Assembly (NCBI GenBank): GCA_031308135.1
Contig: JAHLJT010008756.1
Location: 106,470,415-106,534,414, forward strand
DNA: 64,000 nucleotides
Reading direction: 5' to 3'
Source: Acheta domesticus
Lineage: Eukaryota > Arthropoda > Insecta > Orthoptera > Gryllidae
The notes below the pieces were generated by a model. The model ran no database searches. It was not told the DNA's origin and saw only the letters and a program-made list of their open reading frames with translations. This document shows, one piece after another, positions 1 to 9,460 of the stretch (its first letter is position 1; each line of letters starts with the position of its first letter). Position numbers and translations under genes: made by a program.

Positions 1-905
1 TTCCCTCTCGCTCTCTCTCGTTCCCTCTCGCTCTCTCTTGTTCCCTCTCGCTCTCTCTTATTCCCTCTCGCTCTCTCTTATTCCCTCTCGCTCTCTCTTG
101 TTCCCTCTCGCTCTCTCTTGTTCCCTCTCGCTCTCTCTTGTTCCCTCTCGCTCTCTCTTGTTCCCTCTCGCTCTCTCTTGTTCCCTCTCGCTCTCTCTTG
201 TTCCCTCTCGCTCTCTCTTGTTCCCTCTCGCTCTCTCTTGTTCCCTCTCGCTCTCTCTTGTTCCCTCTCGCTCTCTCTTGTTCCCTCTCGCTCTCTCTTG
301 TTCCCTCTCGCTCTCTCTTGTTCCCTCTCGCTCTCTCTTGTTCCCTCTCGCTCTCTCTTGTTCCCTCTCGCTCTCTCTTGTTCCCTCTCGCTCTCTCTTG
401 TTCCCTCTCGCTCTCTCTTGTTCCCTCTCGCTCTCTCTCTTGTTCCCTCTCGCTCTCTCTTGTTCCCTCTCGCTCTCTCTTGTTCCCTCTCGCTCTCTCT
501 TGTTCCCTCTCGCTCTCTCTTGTTCCCTCTCGCTCTCTCTTGTTCCCTCTCGCTCTCTCTTGTTCCCTCTCGCTCTCTCTTGTTCCCTCTCGCTCTCTCT
601 TGTTCCCTCTCGCTCTCTCTTGTTCCCTCTCGCTCTCTCTTGTTCCCTCTCGCTCTCTCTTGTTCCCTCTCGCTCTCTCTTATTCCCTCTCGCTCTCTCT
701 TGTTCCCTCTCGCTCTCTCTTGTTCCCTCTCGCTCTCTCTTGTTCCCTCTCGCTCTCTCTGTTCCCTCTCGCTCCCCTCTTGTTCCCTCTCACTCTGCCA
801 TGTTCCCTCTCACACTGTCTTGTTCCCTCTGTCTTGTTCCCTCTCACTCTGTGTTGTTCCCTCTCACTCTCTCCTGTTCCCTCTCGATTTTTCCGTCTGT
901 TCTCT
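1..905. repeat. 20-bp CT-rich tandem array (minisatellite)
   Basis: About 40 near-identical copies of a 20-bp unit, ttccctctcgctctctcttg, run from the window edge to about 760. Degenerate units continue to about 905 (variants with cactctg and gtcttg). A two-base insertion near 435-440 shifts the register once. The array is cut by the window start, so its full length is unknown. A 20-bp unit without stop codons is open in all three forward frames, which creates apparent proteins of about 290-300 residues rich in S, L, P, F and V. These are not genes. The strand is almost pure pyrimidine, so triplex formation is possible. Confidence 0.97.
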
Positions 906-1905
906 CTGTCTCCCCTCTTGTACCCGCGTCCGCTCCCCCTTGACCTCGCCCCGCGTCACAGGCAACGTCCAGCAACAATGAAGCTCCAGTGGATTGGGGA
1001 TTGCATTTAACTGAAGCGTCTTATTGTGCTTAAAGCGCCATCTAGTGGAATTTCAATAGAACAAACAGCATGAAAATCTTCTCCATGAAAAAACATGTAA
1101 ACGTGCCAACTTTCATGGAGATCAAACATCATGGGGGTCAAACGGTGTCAGAGTTCATCGATCTGGAGAATGCTAACACTAATGTTTATAAAAAATATGA
1201 TTAATTTATTATCATCATTCTATTATTCTTTTATTCATTATTATTATATTATTATTAAAAAATAATAAAATAATTAATAATATCATTAGAAGCTTAGTAG
1301 CTATTATTAGCTTAGTAGATGTTGCAGCAACTTGGCGAATAACGCACCCCAATACTGATTTAAGAAACGATATACGAAATTTGTTCCCATGTCATGTTCG
1401 TGGACAACTATGGGCGAAGAAACGGAAATCATGAGACATTGCCAAAAAATTAGCGCGGTTTAGCAGCACACCCTACTGTCATAGTTCGGTACTATTCACA
1501 TTTAGCCAAGAAAACGATGCACAACAAGCATTAACCCTTCGAACGATATTGGTCACCTGGTTGTGTCTGAAAGGGCTCATATTTTAAGATGGGACGTGTA
1601 AAAAATCCATATTATTAGCTTGGACGAACATTACAAACGTTCGAGACACATTCGTAGAAGGCACATTTAATTCCCAGAGTAATGAAGCTCATTTTCCTCG
1701 AGATTGAGCTCGTGACCTTGGAGACTGAGGAGAGTGTACGCCTTCGTTAAATTACCAACGCCGGCAATAAGAACAAGCAAAACCATCATTTACTTCACGC
1801 CCACGCACAGTCGCACCTCGCACCATCGAAAGAAGTGTGAAAACCGGAATCAACACCCGAACACAATACGCACTGGATGTGAGCACACACACAACCACCG
1901 GCTCC
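906..1905. other. AT-rich non-coding stretch
   Basis: No gene is supported. A segment near 1030-1150 (tctagtggaatttcaataga and a repeated tttcatggagatcaaacatc-like phrase) has the look of a degraded dispersed repeat, but I cannot name it. 1195-1320 is a run of TTA/ATT low complexity. Confidence 0.5.
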
Positions 1906-2076
1906 GAACAAACACGGCCGACCGCGCCCTGGCTTATCGGCGCCGGGATTGTTTGGATTTGGAGGCCGCGCCTCTGTCAAACAATGGCGCGCACGCAGTC
2001 GGCGCGGGCAGAAGGGGGCGCGGCGGGCGGCGCGGGGCGTGGATGTGACGGCGGGAGCGCAAAGCCCATTGAAGCA
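1906..2076. other. CpG-dense GC-rich island
   Basis: A roughly 170-bp block of very high GC with many CG dinucleotides (for example gcgggcggcgcggggcgtgg) stands sharply out of AT-rich flanks. It carries overlapping open frames on both strands, which is expected from GC richness alone. It could be a promoter-type CpG island or a regulatory element. No transcript feature is visible. Confidence 0.55.
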
Positions 2077-2690
2077 GCCGAACATCTGCGAATGATCCAA
2101 AGATTAGGATTTAACGTGCTTAAGAGATTGGCGAAGCGGCAAATCCATTCGCCGGGTGGCTTTGTCATTAGCCAACACGAGGTGGCTAGTGTACACAAAG
2201 TACCTTACGAGGCGAGGAGTAGAAGATAAGTGGAAAACAGGAATCAGCCTACTGGCAGGATGTTTCTAAGTCTGGTAAGAGACAAAATGTAAAGTTTGGA
2301 GTTCCACTATTTTTCACATTTTTGTAGATTTCTATTCACACGATATCACCTAACCTAATTTCATTTTGTTGTCGCAAGTTGAGGTTTTCTTACGCATTTC
2401 CGCGTTGGGGATTTAATGTGGCCTCCAGCCTTCAGGATTCACATAAAACAATACAGAGACAGAGGAATGCATACTTTCCAGCGCATTTCTATACCAAAAT
2501 TCTTCTTGCGATTACACAAGACGCCTCACATCCAAGAAATCACCTTACTTTAGCCAGCGCACTGTGACTGATTACCAAAATTCGTCGGAGAAGTCCGAAG
2601 TGATCAGTTCGTCGCCATGTTGTAAAGCCATTTAACCTGGCTTTACCTATATTTAACTCTTAACATTAACCATATTTCGGTCTATAGCCC
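2077..2690. other. non-coding, no feature seen
   Basis: Mixed-composition sequence with only short open frames of 60-130 codons that lack recognisable domains. I see no repeat or gene here. Confidence 0.45.
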
Positions 2691-2885
2691 TGACGAGCCA
2701 GGGGGAGAGGAGAGGGGCGGAAAGGATGCGAGGGCAGAGGAGAGCGGTCGCGTGCCCTGGGGGGGGGGATCGCCCGGGCCGCGCATCTGCATAGCGGGAG
2801 CGGCGCCGGCCCTTGCGCAAGGCCCCGAAAGGAGGCCACCGCCGCGCCGCCGCCCAGCGCACGGCAACCTGCGGCCACCTTCGCT
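2691..2885. other. CpG-dense GC-rich island with G-run
   Basis: A compact GC-rich block with many CG dinucleotides, a 9-base G run near 2761-2769 and a gccgcgccgccg stretch. The flanks are AT-rich. Three minus-strand frames and one plus frame are open simultaneously, which reflects composition rather than coding. Confidence 0.55.
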
Positions 2886-3588
2886 CTTCACACGTAACCT
2901 TTATTGTATGTTTTGTTGTTTAAAACTTGATTTTGTGGTTACACCCACCACCCCCGATATTTGTCTGATTAAAAAAACTGTTTTAAAACAGATTGAAATC
3001 GACTAGTTTCTTGCGGACCAGTCTGTCCTAAACTCTTCTATTTATCGTATGTAGGTATCTTATGTTACTTGGCAATTGGTTTCCAGTGTTACTATCTGAT
3101 TTTGACTACCTTATTCGCCTTTGTAATACCTTTGTAAAAAAACTACCAGGATTCCTGGTAGTTTTTTTACAAAGGCTAAGTTGATTTCTAGCTTTCTAAT
3201 CCGCATGTCGTTCAAAATGTTAGCTAAGCTAAGTTAGCTAAGCTAAGCCAAGACTTGCTGGGGCATTGAATCAGCGATCCTACGTTCATGAATGTAACGC
3301 TCATTAAATCTTGAGTTGTGAGGACAATGGAGAAAAACTGTTCGAATCAAGAACGACCCTTTGTCATAAAAATAACAATATTTAGAATGATGGGACTACA
3401 TGTGAAAGCATGAGCCAGAACAGATGAACGGTATTTCTACAAAAAGGTCTGTATAAATTAATATAATTTGTCATTTTGTGTATCAACACGAAGGAAACAC
3501 CAACATCTCCTGGTTTTCCACATTAAGTTATTTTCCAGTGAAATCGAGGAATTCGACCCCGCAGCCTCCGGATTCACGCACTCTACGG
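2886..3588. other. non-coding, AT-rich
   Basis: Apart from the hairpin at 3129-3175 and a short ttagctaagctaag duplication near 3221-3246, I see nothing that can be named. Confidence 0.45.
3129..3175. repeat. perfect 23-bp inverted repeat (hairpin, 1-nt loop)
   Basis: The arms at 3129-3151 and 3153-3175 are perfect reverse complements separated by a single base. The centre reads ccaggattcctgg and the outer part is cctttgtaaaaaaac. This is long enough to extrude as a cruciform or to fold as a hairpin RNA. No flanking transposon structure is visible. Confidence 0.95.
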
Positions 3589-4395
3589 CCACCCCTGACC
3601 AGCTGAGGTGACTCAGGGCGTCAAAGGGTGACACGACAGTGCCTCTGCCCGAGAGGTCTTAGGTTTCGAGTCCCGATGGCGGCAGAATTTTTGACACTAC
3701 ATAGCTTGTTAGCTGGGCCGAATTCAGCCGCTGTTTGGAGGAGAATTCGAGCGGTCGGCTGCTTCGGTCGGGAGTTTTTTTCCTTGTTTTCTCCGTACAG
3801 CACCAGGCGAATGCCGGAATGCTTCACAAAGGGAACACTGACAGCAAGAGATATTTCTTTCCTCTTTCGTTTCTCATACACAGAGGCGCTCAGAGAAAAC
3901 CAGGGGCCTGGGACAGTTGATCCACTGATGACCCTGATTTCAAACAAAAAATTTCCTCCTCCCTCAATTCATCAACAGAATCAATTTCCCCATGCATCAC
4001 TTTTAGCGTCAACATCCACATAAATAACTTTTAGCGTTAAATTTGGACTAGAGAGACTATTTTTCCATTTGTTTTGAACGAAAAAAGAAATTGGGGGCCC
4101 CAATTAAGTTGGGGCCTGGGGCAAATTGCCCTTCTGGTCACCCCTGCTTATACACACCACTCCATTTACTTACATTTACATGCCACACTACCACACATGT
4201 CGGGAGACCAGTCGGGGGCTCAGAGCTGACCGAATCTCATCATCCGAAGGTCGCCGTCGAATCTCAACATCCAGCGGGAGGAAGAAATCTACCACATCCC
4301 TTAATAAAAACAGGCACTACACTTACACCACTAATGACCGTAGCAATTGACGGGCCCAGAAACAATCTATCTATCCAAGTCCCTGCACCATCAAG
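3589..4395 (+). mobile_element. SINE-A family copy, split by inserted or unrelated sequence
   Basis: 3612-3880 aligns by eye with the 5' part of the family seen at 26.2, 27.2 and 46.3 kb. Shared phrases are agtgcctctg, gaggtc, a box B-like ggtttcgagtccc, then ggagaattc and a tttctcc segment with caggcgaatgccgg. The 3' part of the family (a catgtcgggagaccagtcgg phrase, then ccagcggg and gcactacacttacac) reappears at about 4140-4395. The piece between (about 3890-4135) is not part of other copies and contains a ggggcc/ggcccc repeat. The box B motif indicates a tRNA-derived pol III SINE. Outer limits are approximate. Confidence 0.65.
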
Positions 4396-4876
4396 ACCGG
4401 ATCGGCTGCACGTTACATTTTACGAACCGCGAAATAAAAGACTACGCGAGAATCTTCTGGCGGCCCGTTCCTCCGCGATACATTCAACTCAGTTGCATCA
4501 CACATTGACACCGAGATTAAAATCCCGTCGGCGAAAAAAACCCTCCAGCGGTCAACGGCGTCTTTTTGCGGGCGTGCCGGCCGGCCGGCAGCTGTTTGGC
4601 CGTCGGGGCGCGTTCCTTTTGTGGACATTGATAGGCGGAGCGACGAGGGAGGCGAGTTTTATGACGTCGCGCAAAAAAGAATCAATCTCGCGCGCGCTCA
4701 ACGTGTTTACGACTGCGGTGGGTGAGAAGAAGATGAAGATGAAGAAGAAGAAGAAGAGGAAGAAGAAGAAGAATTTACTGGCGAAGAGGGAATGAGCAAA
4801 TGATAACGAGATGGAGAAGATGAAGGTGGCAGGATCAAGGTTGAGGAAGATGTGAAGTGTACATCTCCCTGAGCAC
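4396..4876. other. non-coding, with short GC-rich patch and (GAA)n tract
   Basis: 4500-4720 is moderately CpG-rich and includes the palindrome tgccggccggccggca near 4577. 4728-4775 is a (GAA/GAAGAT)n purine microsatellite. The 234-codon plus-strand frame crossing this region ends in a lysine run encoded by the microsatellite and has no recognisable domain, so I do not call it a gene. Confidence 0.5.
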
Positions 4877-4926
4877 TGGAATGTTGAGGACACTTTGTTG
4901 AAATTCAAATTGTCCTCAACATTCCA
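4877..4926. repeat. perfect 16-bp inverted repeat
   Basis: Arms tggaatgttgaggaca (4877-4892) and its exact reverse complement (4911-4926) flank an 18-base loop. It lies about 110 bp before a second, longer hairpin at 5040-5109. Confidence 0.9.
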
Positions 4927-5039
4927 CGCGCCAAATATTCGACATTTCTTACCAAAATATGATTTAATAATGATATTCTTTCAGAGATATTAGTGCAAGT
5001 ATTTAGTGAATATTCATCATGTACTTCATCCTGTACTGT

Positions 5040-5109
5040 ACAAGAAGCAATGCCAAAAATCACTTACAAAACATTGGTTTAGTAAGTGATTTTTGGCATT
5101 GCTTCTTGT
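5040..5109. repeat. perfect 28-bp inverted repeat (hairpin)
   Basis: The arms at 5040-5067 and 5082-5109 are exact reverse complements with a 14-base loop. The arm begins acaagaagcaatgcc. Perfect pairing over 28 bp implies recent origin or maintenance. No terminal or target-site duplication is evident. Confidence 0.95.
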
Positions 5110-5259
5110 TTAGTGACTCACATTTCATTTTAGTATTTAATGTTCTTGAACGTGTGTGCTACATTTAGGAAAGCCATTCCTTGAAGTTTTGTTCAGGAGT
5201 ATTTTTTCTGCTACGATGTAGTAGTATATCACTCTGAGCAAAATGTCCCTAAATTCGCT

Positions 5260-5575
5260 CGTCCGCGACCTGGCAGCCCAGCCCACGCGCAACCGCTGGC
5301 GCAGCCTTCGATGAGCGCCGCAGTCCATATAAGGCGATATCTCCGCGGAGGCGGCGGCCCGTGCGCCCCGGGGCGATAAGCGCCCCCGGTGACACGCGAC
5401 CGCCCCGCCGCCCCCGCCGCCAGCTGGCGCTATTCACGCCGCGCGCGGTCCGATGCAGCTCGCTGGAGGAGCGCGAGTTTCGCGAAAACAGACGTGCCCC
5501 GCGGGTGACTGGCAGCGCGAACTGCTCTGCCGCGATAGCACGCCGCTACGCATTTGCGGTGGCTTCCACAACATG
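5260..5575. other. CpG-dense GC-rich island containing a CArG box
   Basis: About 300 bp of very high GC and CpG, including ccgccgcccccgccgcc. It contains a perfect ccatataagg (see the separate entry). It abuts the 5'-truncated mariner copy: the open frame that contains the transposase runs back through the island, but its GC-rich part has no transposase character. Confidence 0.6.
5325..5334. promoter_or_regulatory. perfect CArG-box match (ccatataagg)
   Basis: ccatataagg fits CC(A/T)6GG, the binding consensus for SRF/MADS-box factors, and could equally serve as a TATA-like element (catataagg). It is the only AT-rich patch inside this CpG island. That it is functional is inference. Confidence 0.3.
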
Positions 5576-5639
5576 CGCAATTGGTGTTTTAATAAGTACT
5601 GAAGAGTTAATTTTAACTTTAACTTGCTCGAGTGGACCT

Positions 5640-6379
5640 CTTACTGCTCGGGAGAATCGTACGTTCAAAGAGAAAAATACTAACGAAGGTGAAATGTTTC
5701 TGAAACGAATCATCACTGGAGATGAAACATGGGTTCATCACTTCGAACCAGAGAGTAAAAGGCAGAGCATGGAATGGAAGCGTCCAGAATCTCCAGTCAA
5801 AAAGAATTTCAAGAGTCAACCTTCTGCAGGTAAAGTCATGCTCACAGTTGTTTGGGACTCTCAAGATCCAATTCTGAAACATTACCAGGAAAAGGGGTCA
5901 ACAGTAAACAGTGAACGTTACCGTGAAATACTGTTGAACACGTTGAAGCCTGCAATTCGCAATAGACGCAGAGGTCGATTGGCGGAAGGAGTTCTCTTCT
6001 TGCATGACAACGCGCGTCCACATACCGCCGCCCACACCGTTCAAACTCATCAGAAGCTGGGTTTCTAGGTGTTGGAGCATCCCACATACAGCCCTGGTCT
6101 CGTCCCATCAGATTACCATCTGTTTGGTCCACTTAAAGATGCTCTAAGAGGCCGTCGATTCTGCTCCGATCAACAGGTAAGGGAAGCGGTGCATACGTGG
6201 CTTGCTGCGCAACCAAACATTTTTTTTCCCGAGGGAATCGGAAATCTTATTCACCGATGGACCAAATGCATTGAAAAGCAGGGTGACTACGCCGAAAAAC
6301 GACGTAAATAAAAATTGTGTACTTCTGTTGCAATAGATTAAAAAAATTCATTGCAGATACTTATTGACTTACCCTCGTA
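5640..6379 (+). mobile_element. 5'-truncated mariner (DD34D) transposon
   Basis: A transposase C-terminal two-thirds is followed by a 3' terminal inverted repeat at 6358-6379 (ends ttgacttaccctcgta), which matches the mariner end read in reverse as tacgagggtaagtcaa. A TA follows directly. No matching 5' end (tacgagggt) exists upstream and the N-terminal DNA-binding part is missing, so the copy is truncated. Its left border with the CpG island is uncertain (about 5600-5680). Confidence 0.88.
5676..6311 (+). pseudogene. mariner transposase, catalytic domain, one premature stop
   Basis: Transposase of the Tc1/mariner superfamily, which cuts and pastes the element at TA sites in the nucleus. Visible motifs are GDETWVHHFEPESKRQSMEW with the first Asp codon at 5721, HDNARPH with the second Asp at 6006, and PSDYHLFGPLK with the third Asp at 6111. 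The second and third Asp are separated by 34 residues, as expected for mariner. The C-terminus has the family's WTKCIEKQGDYAE ending. The frame is continuous except for one TAG at 6066-6068. In the usual SPDLAPSD motif the first, non-catalytic D is G here. The N-terminal helix-turn-helix half is absent, so the copy cannot be autonomous. Confidence 0.9.
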
Positions 6380-6457
6380 TATACTTGCGCGATGTAGTTG
6401 CTAAGGAATGAACTAGAGGACTCCAGAGAGCACGTTTATATAAATGATGCATACATA

Positions 6458-7347
6458 CAGTAATCCCCCGACATCCGCGAATTCGCTATTCGCGAGTTCC
6501 GAACATTTAAAAATAGAGAAATGCTAGTGAGTTTAACATTCGCGACTTCAACATTCGCGAGTGCGTCTTTTGGTAATACTATTTTTTTTTTAAACGAGCA
6601 CATTGCATTTCCTTTATCAGCGTCATCTTGGAAACGAACTCGGCAGCCACCAGTATCACGTTCTACAAATGCTTCTGTGCTTCTGTTACATTTGGAATGT
6701 CAATTCACATTAACAGAATAGCAGAATTGTAAAATTCCGTTGGGTTAAATTGGAGGTAAGGGTTTTGGCCATATGAACAGAAAAGCCGTTCAGGATCTGT
6801 GCAACTCTCATTATAATGCCCTCACTGAAGTGAAGTTTCAGGAAATCATCAGCGAAGAAAACTTCCTCGAACGTATTGCTGAAGTAACGGAAGCGAAACT
6901 GCGTACTGGAGCAACTTCAATGTCAAAACTGTTAATAGCCTTCTAAAACTTCAACAAGCTCTCGTGGAAAGGACATTAGAACGTGATCCGAACATGGAAA
7001 TAACTTCGAAATTTAAAAGAGAAATAGAAGCAGCAACTCTTCCACATTTAGATATTAGAACAACAAGGAGGGTGATGAAAAAAAACAAACTTATATCCAA
7101 TCACTTTCAGCTTTCAAAAATCTTGTTTTATATCTTATCTTTGGGATGCTAATTGTGAGTTCTGTTTATAGTTGCACTTAGTTCTACTGCAATTGTTTCT
7201 CAGATATATTTTTCTTTTTAAACAGCTGTTCGATATACAGGAACCTAACCTATCTTTCTTCATTAAAAGATAGGCTCATCATTCGCGGATTTGACATTCG
7301 CGATGCATTTTGGAAACCTAACTCTCGTGAATGTTGAGGAATTACTG
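6458..7347. mobile_element. decayed pogo/Tigger-like DNA transposon
   Basis: The left end is cagtaatcccccgacatccg. The right end, read in reverse, is cagtaattcctcaacattc, with subterminal tcgcga/cgcgaat motifs on both sides. TA lies immediately outside each end (6456-6457, 7348-7349), the target duplication of the Tc1/mariner/pogo superfamily. Length is 890 bp, well below an autonomous Tigger. Internal remnants at about 6770-7090 resemble the C-terminal tail of Tigger/jerky-type transposases (see the pseudogene entry). The DDE domain is missing, so this is a deletion derivative. Confidence 0.75.
6772..7095 (+). pseudogene. pogo/Tigger-like transposase C-terminal remnant
   Basis: Two short frames lie in tandem. 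The first starts MNRKAVQDLCNSHYNAL near 6774. The second contains LVERTLERDPNMEI and continues with a charged helix (about 6940-7090). Placement just before the right terminal repeat and the pattern of acidic/helical residues followed by a basic end fit the tail of Tigger-type transposases. The match is by general resemblance, not by a diagnostic motif. Confidence 0.4.
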
Positions 7348-7349
7348 TA

Positions 7350-7900
7350 TTAAGTTTATTCTATCCAAGAATACACATAATATATTTTTTTTAATACAGA
7401 AAAAACCGGTCTCGACCGAATATTACTTAGTTGTTCTCATTATTTTGAAAACTGATGATGAAAATAACACTAAGTAAAATATTTTTCTTTCGCAAAGCAG
7501 TGCATTGAGAATAAACATTTAGTAAGTAAACATTTGTAAATTACTAAACATTTCAATTCACATGAAACTGTTTTGTACTTAAGTTAATCAAATCTATGTG
7601 CAACTGTAAATAATATTGTAAAAACTAAGAAGAAAAAATGCAACTACGAATCGAAATTTGTGCATCGAATACATTTGGCATCTAAAAGATATATATTTCT
7701 TAAGATGATAAATTGCGTAAGTACCAATGACTCCTGCAAACAGGATCGAAAAACCCATATGACACGAATTGTGAAGACTGATAATGACTGTTGGGACGAT
7801 CTATAGTTGAGCAAGTACACAAGTAAATAACTGAACGTGGAGCTCCCCATGGGTCAGAGAGCAGAGGGCGCTGGAAACAGTTGCCGAGAGCAGTTGCCTC
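7350..7900. other. AT-rich non-coding
   Basis: No gene, repeat family or RNA could be recognised. Confidence 0.45.
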
Positions 7901-8035
7901 GTTTACCTCGCCCTTCGCACCGGGGCTCGAACCCGGATGCGGACCTGACCATGACGTAATGTGCCCGCTTTAGCCTCTGTGAGTGCGAGCGCTACGCGCC
8001 GCCGGGGCGATAAGCGGAAGGGCCTGCTGCACACC
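7885..8035 (-). mobile_element. tRNA-like SINE fragment
   Basis: On the minus strand a box B match, ggttcgagccccgg, is centred near 7925, inside a GC-rich 150-bp patch in AT-rich DNA. No clean cloverleaf can be drawn, so it is a tRNA-derived repeat rather than a tRNA gene. Confidence 0.45.
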
Positions 8036-9185
8036 CCACTTCCCTCCCCCCAAAACAGCAAAACATGCATTTATGTGCTGATAAACAGTACTGTCACACA
8101 TAATGTAAATACATACCATATGATTTTATTTAATGGCTAATGAGTGCTTATGAAGTATTCCGTCAACAATTATAATAAACATTGTTTTTGTTAAAAAAAA
8201 AGGCACACGTATAAACGAGTAATAATCATTGACGAAACCAGGATGTTTCTATTAGAAGGGGCTATGTAGAGTTCAGCTGACTTGTTTCTTTTTCTTTTAA
8301 ATGATGTTTCATTTACGCAGAATTTGAAATTAATTTTTACTTGTGGATGTGAAGTTATTTACAATGTATTCAATTGAGATAGTGAATGACGTTCGTTGCT
8401 AGGGACAAAATTATATTATCGGCTTCCACGGGCGGGGTTCAATTTTTCCACGTTCGCCTTCTTCCAAATTTTATCATACTTTGTGTGAGAGAGAGGTAAT
8501 GGAAATTGTGACTATATTTAAAATGAAGAGATGTCAAGTCATTTGTACTTAGATGCGGTAAAACGCACGACAAACATACTGGCGTATGTTTTGCTCGGGA
8601 GTTGGTGGCGGTTCCTCGCTGGATAGCGAGATCAGACGCCGACCTACCGTCGGCTAGCAAGGCTCAACAAGGTATCCCCAACATCCCACTGTTTTTCAGC
8701 AAATGTTGATTTTTTTTTTTTTAAATTGCACATCATGCACGCAAACTGCACTCAAAATGCATTGCGCGAAAACTAACTAAAATTTTCAAAAAAGGGAATA
8801 CGATCTTAATGAAAGAACTCACTATGAAGAACAAATTTTATCTAAAGAGAAAATCTCTAACTTTAATTTTGTAGTTGTTGGAAGACGCCGGAAAAAATGC
8901 AGTCTTTTGCAATTTTCTAAACTTCTGAGTTAACCGTGAAATTCAGACCTGTGCCAACCTAATATTTTACTCTATTCTTACAATCTAGTATTTTACTCTA
9001 TTCTTACAAGAAATTTAAAGAAAAAATTGGAGCCGATTTTAAGAAAATTTTGAAAACGTCCGAGGGGTTTCACGTAAAGTACCCCCAAATTTTAAGGTAT
9101 GTTTTTCAAAATCTCAAAGCTTCTACTCAAGTAAGATAGACAGGGTTTTCTTCAATTTGGAAAAAATCCTACGTATTGTTTAGGC
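8036..9185. other. AT-rich non-coding
   Basis: Homopolymer runs and short frames only. A minus-strand 73-codon frame at 8439-8660 has no recognisable domain. Confidence 0.45.
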
Positions 9186-9460
9186 GCTAGTGGTGTCCAC
9201 AGACAGACAGTCGGACAGGCGGACGTTTCTCGATATGAAGGACTCACAAAACAAGGATTCCGGCTACACCACTGTTAAACGATTTTTTTCTTCGTAATTT
9301 AGCTACTGGATTTATCCACTTTGTCGGTATTAGGGCCCAGCAATGAATTTTTGTGCCGAAAATCCGCCGTTATTTTCGTTCAGCATTGCATAACTTTCCC
9401 TATACTACGTGCATTACTCCGTATATACGTATGTATAGGGGAAAGTTATATAAAAAGTAG
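9186..9460. repeat. palindromic dispersed repeat, copy 1
   Basis: Contains cagacagacagtcggacagg followed by the inverted pair ataactttccctatac (9390-9405) and gtataggggaaagttat (9433-9449). Read in reverse, the segment gtatagggaaagttatgcaa with a downstream gccgaaaa-type stretch matches the copy at 13.46-13.63 kb, which has the same hairpin next to a cgtccgtc tract. A low-copy transposon family is likely, but its class is unknown. Confidence 0.55.

Noticed and set aside
38..1010. Three overlapping plus-strand frames of 287-301 codons
   Set aside because: Produced by a stop-free 20-bp tandem unit read in three frames; no non-repeat coding content.
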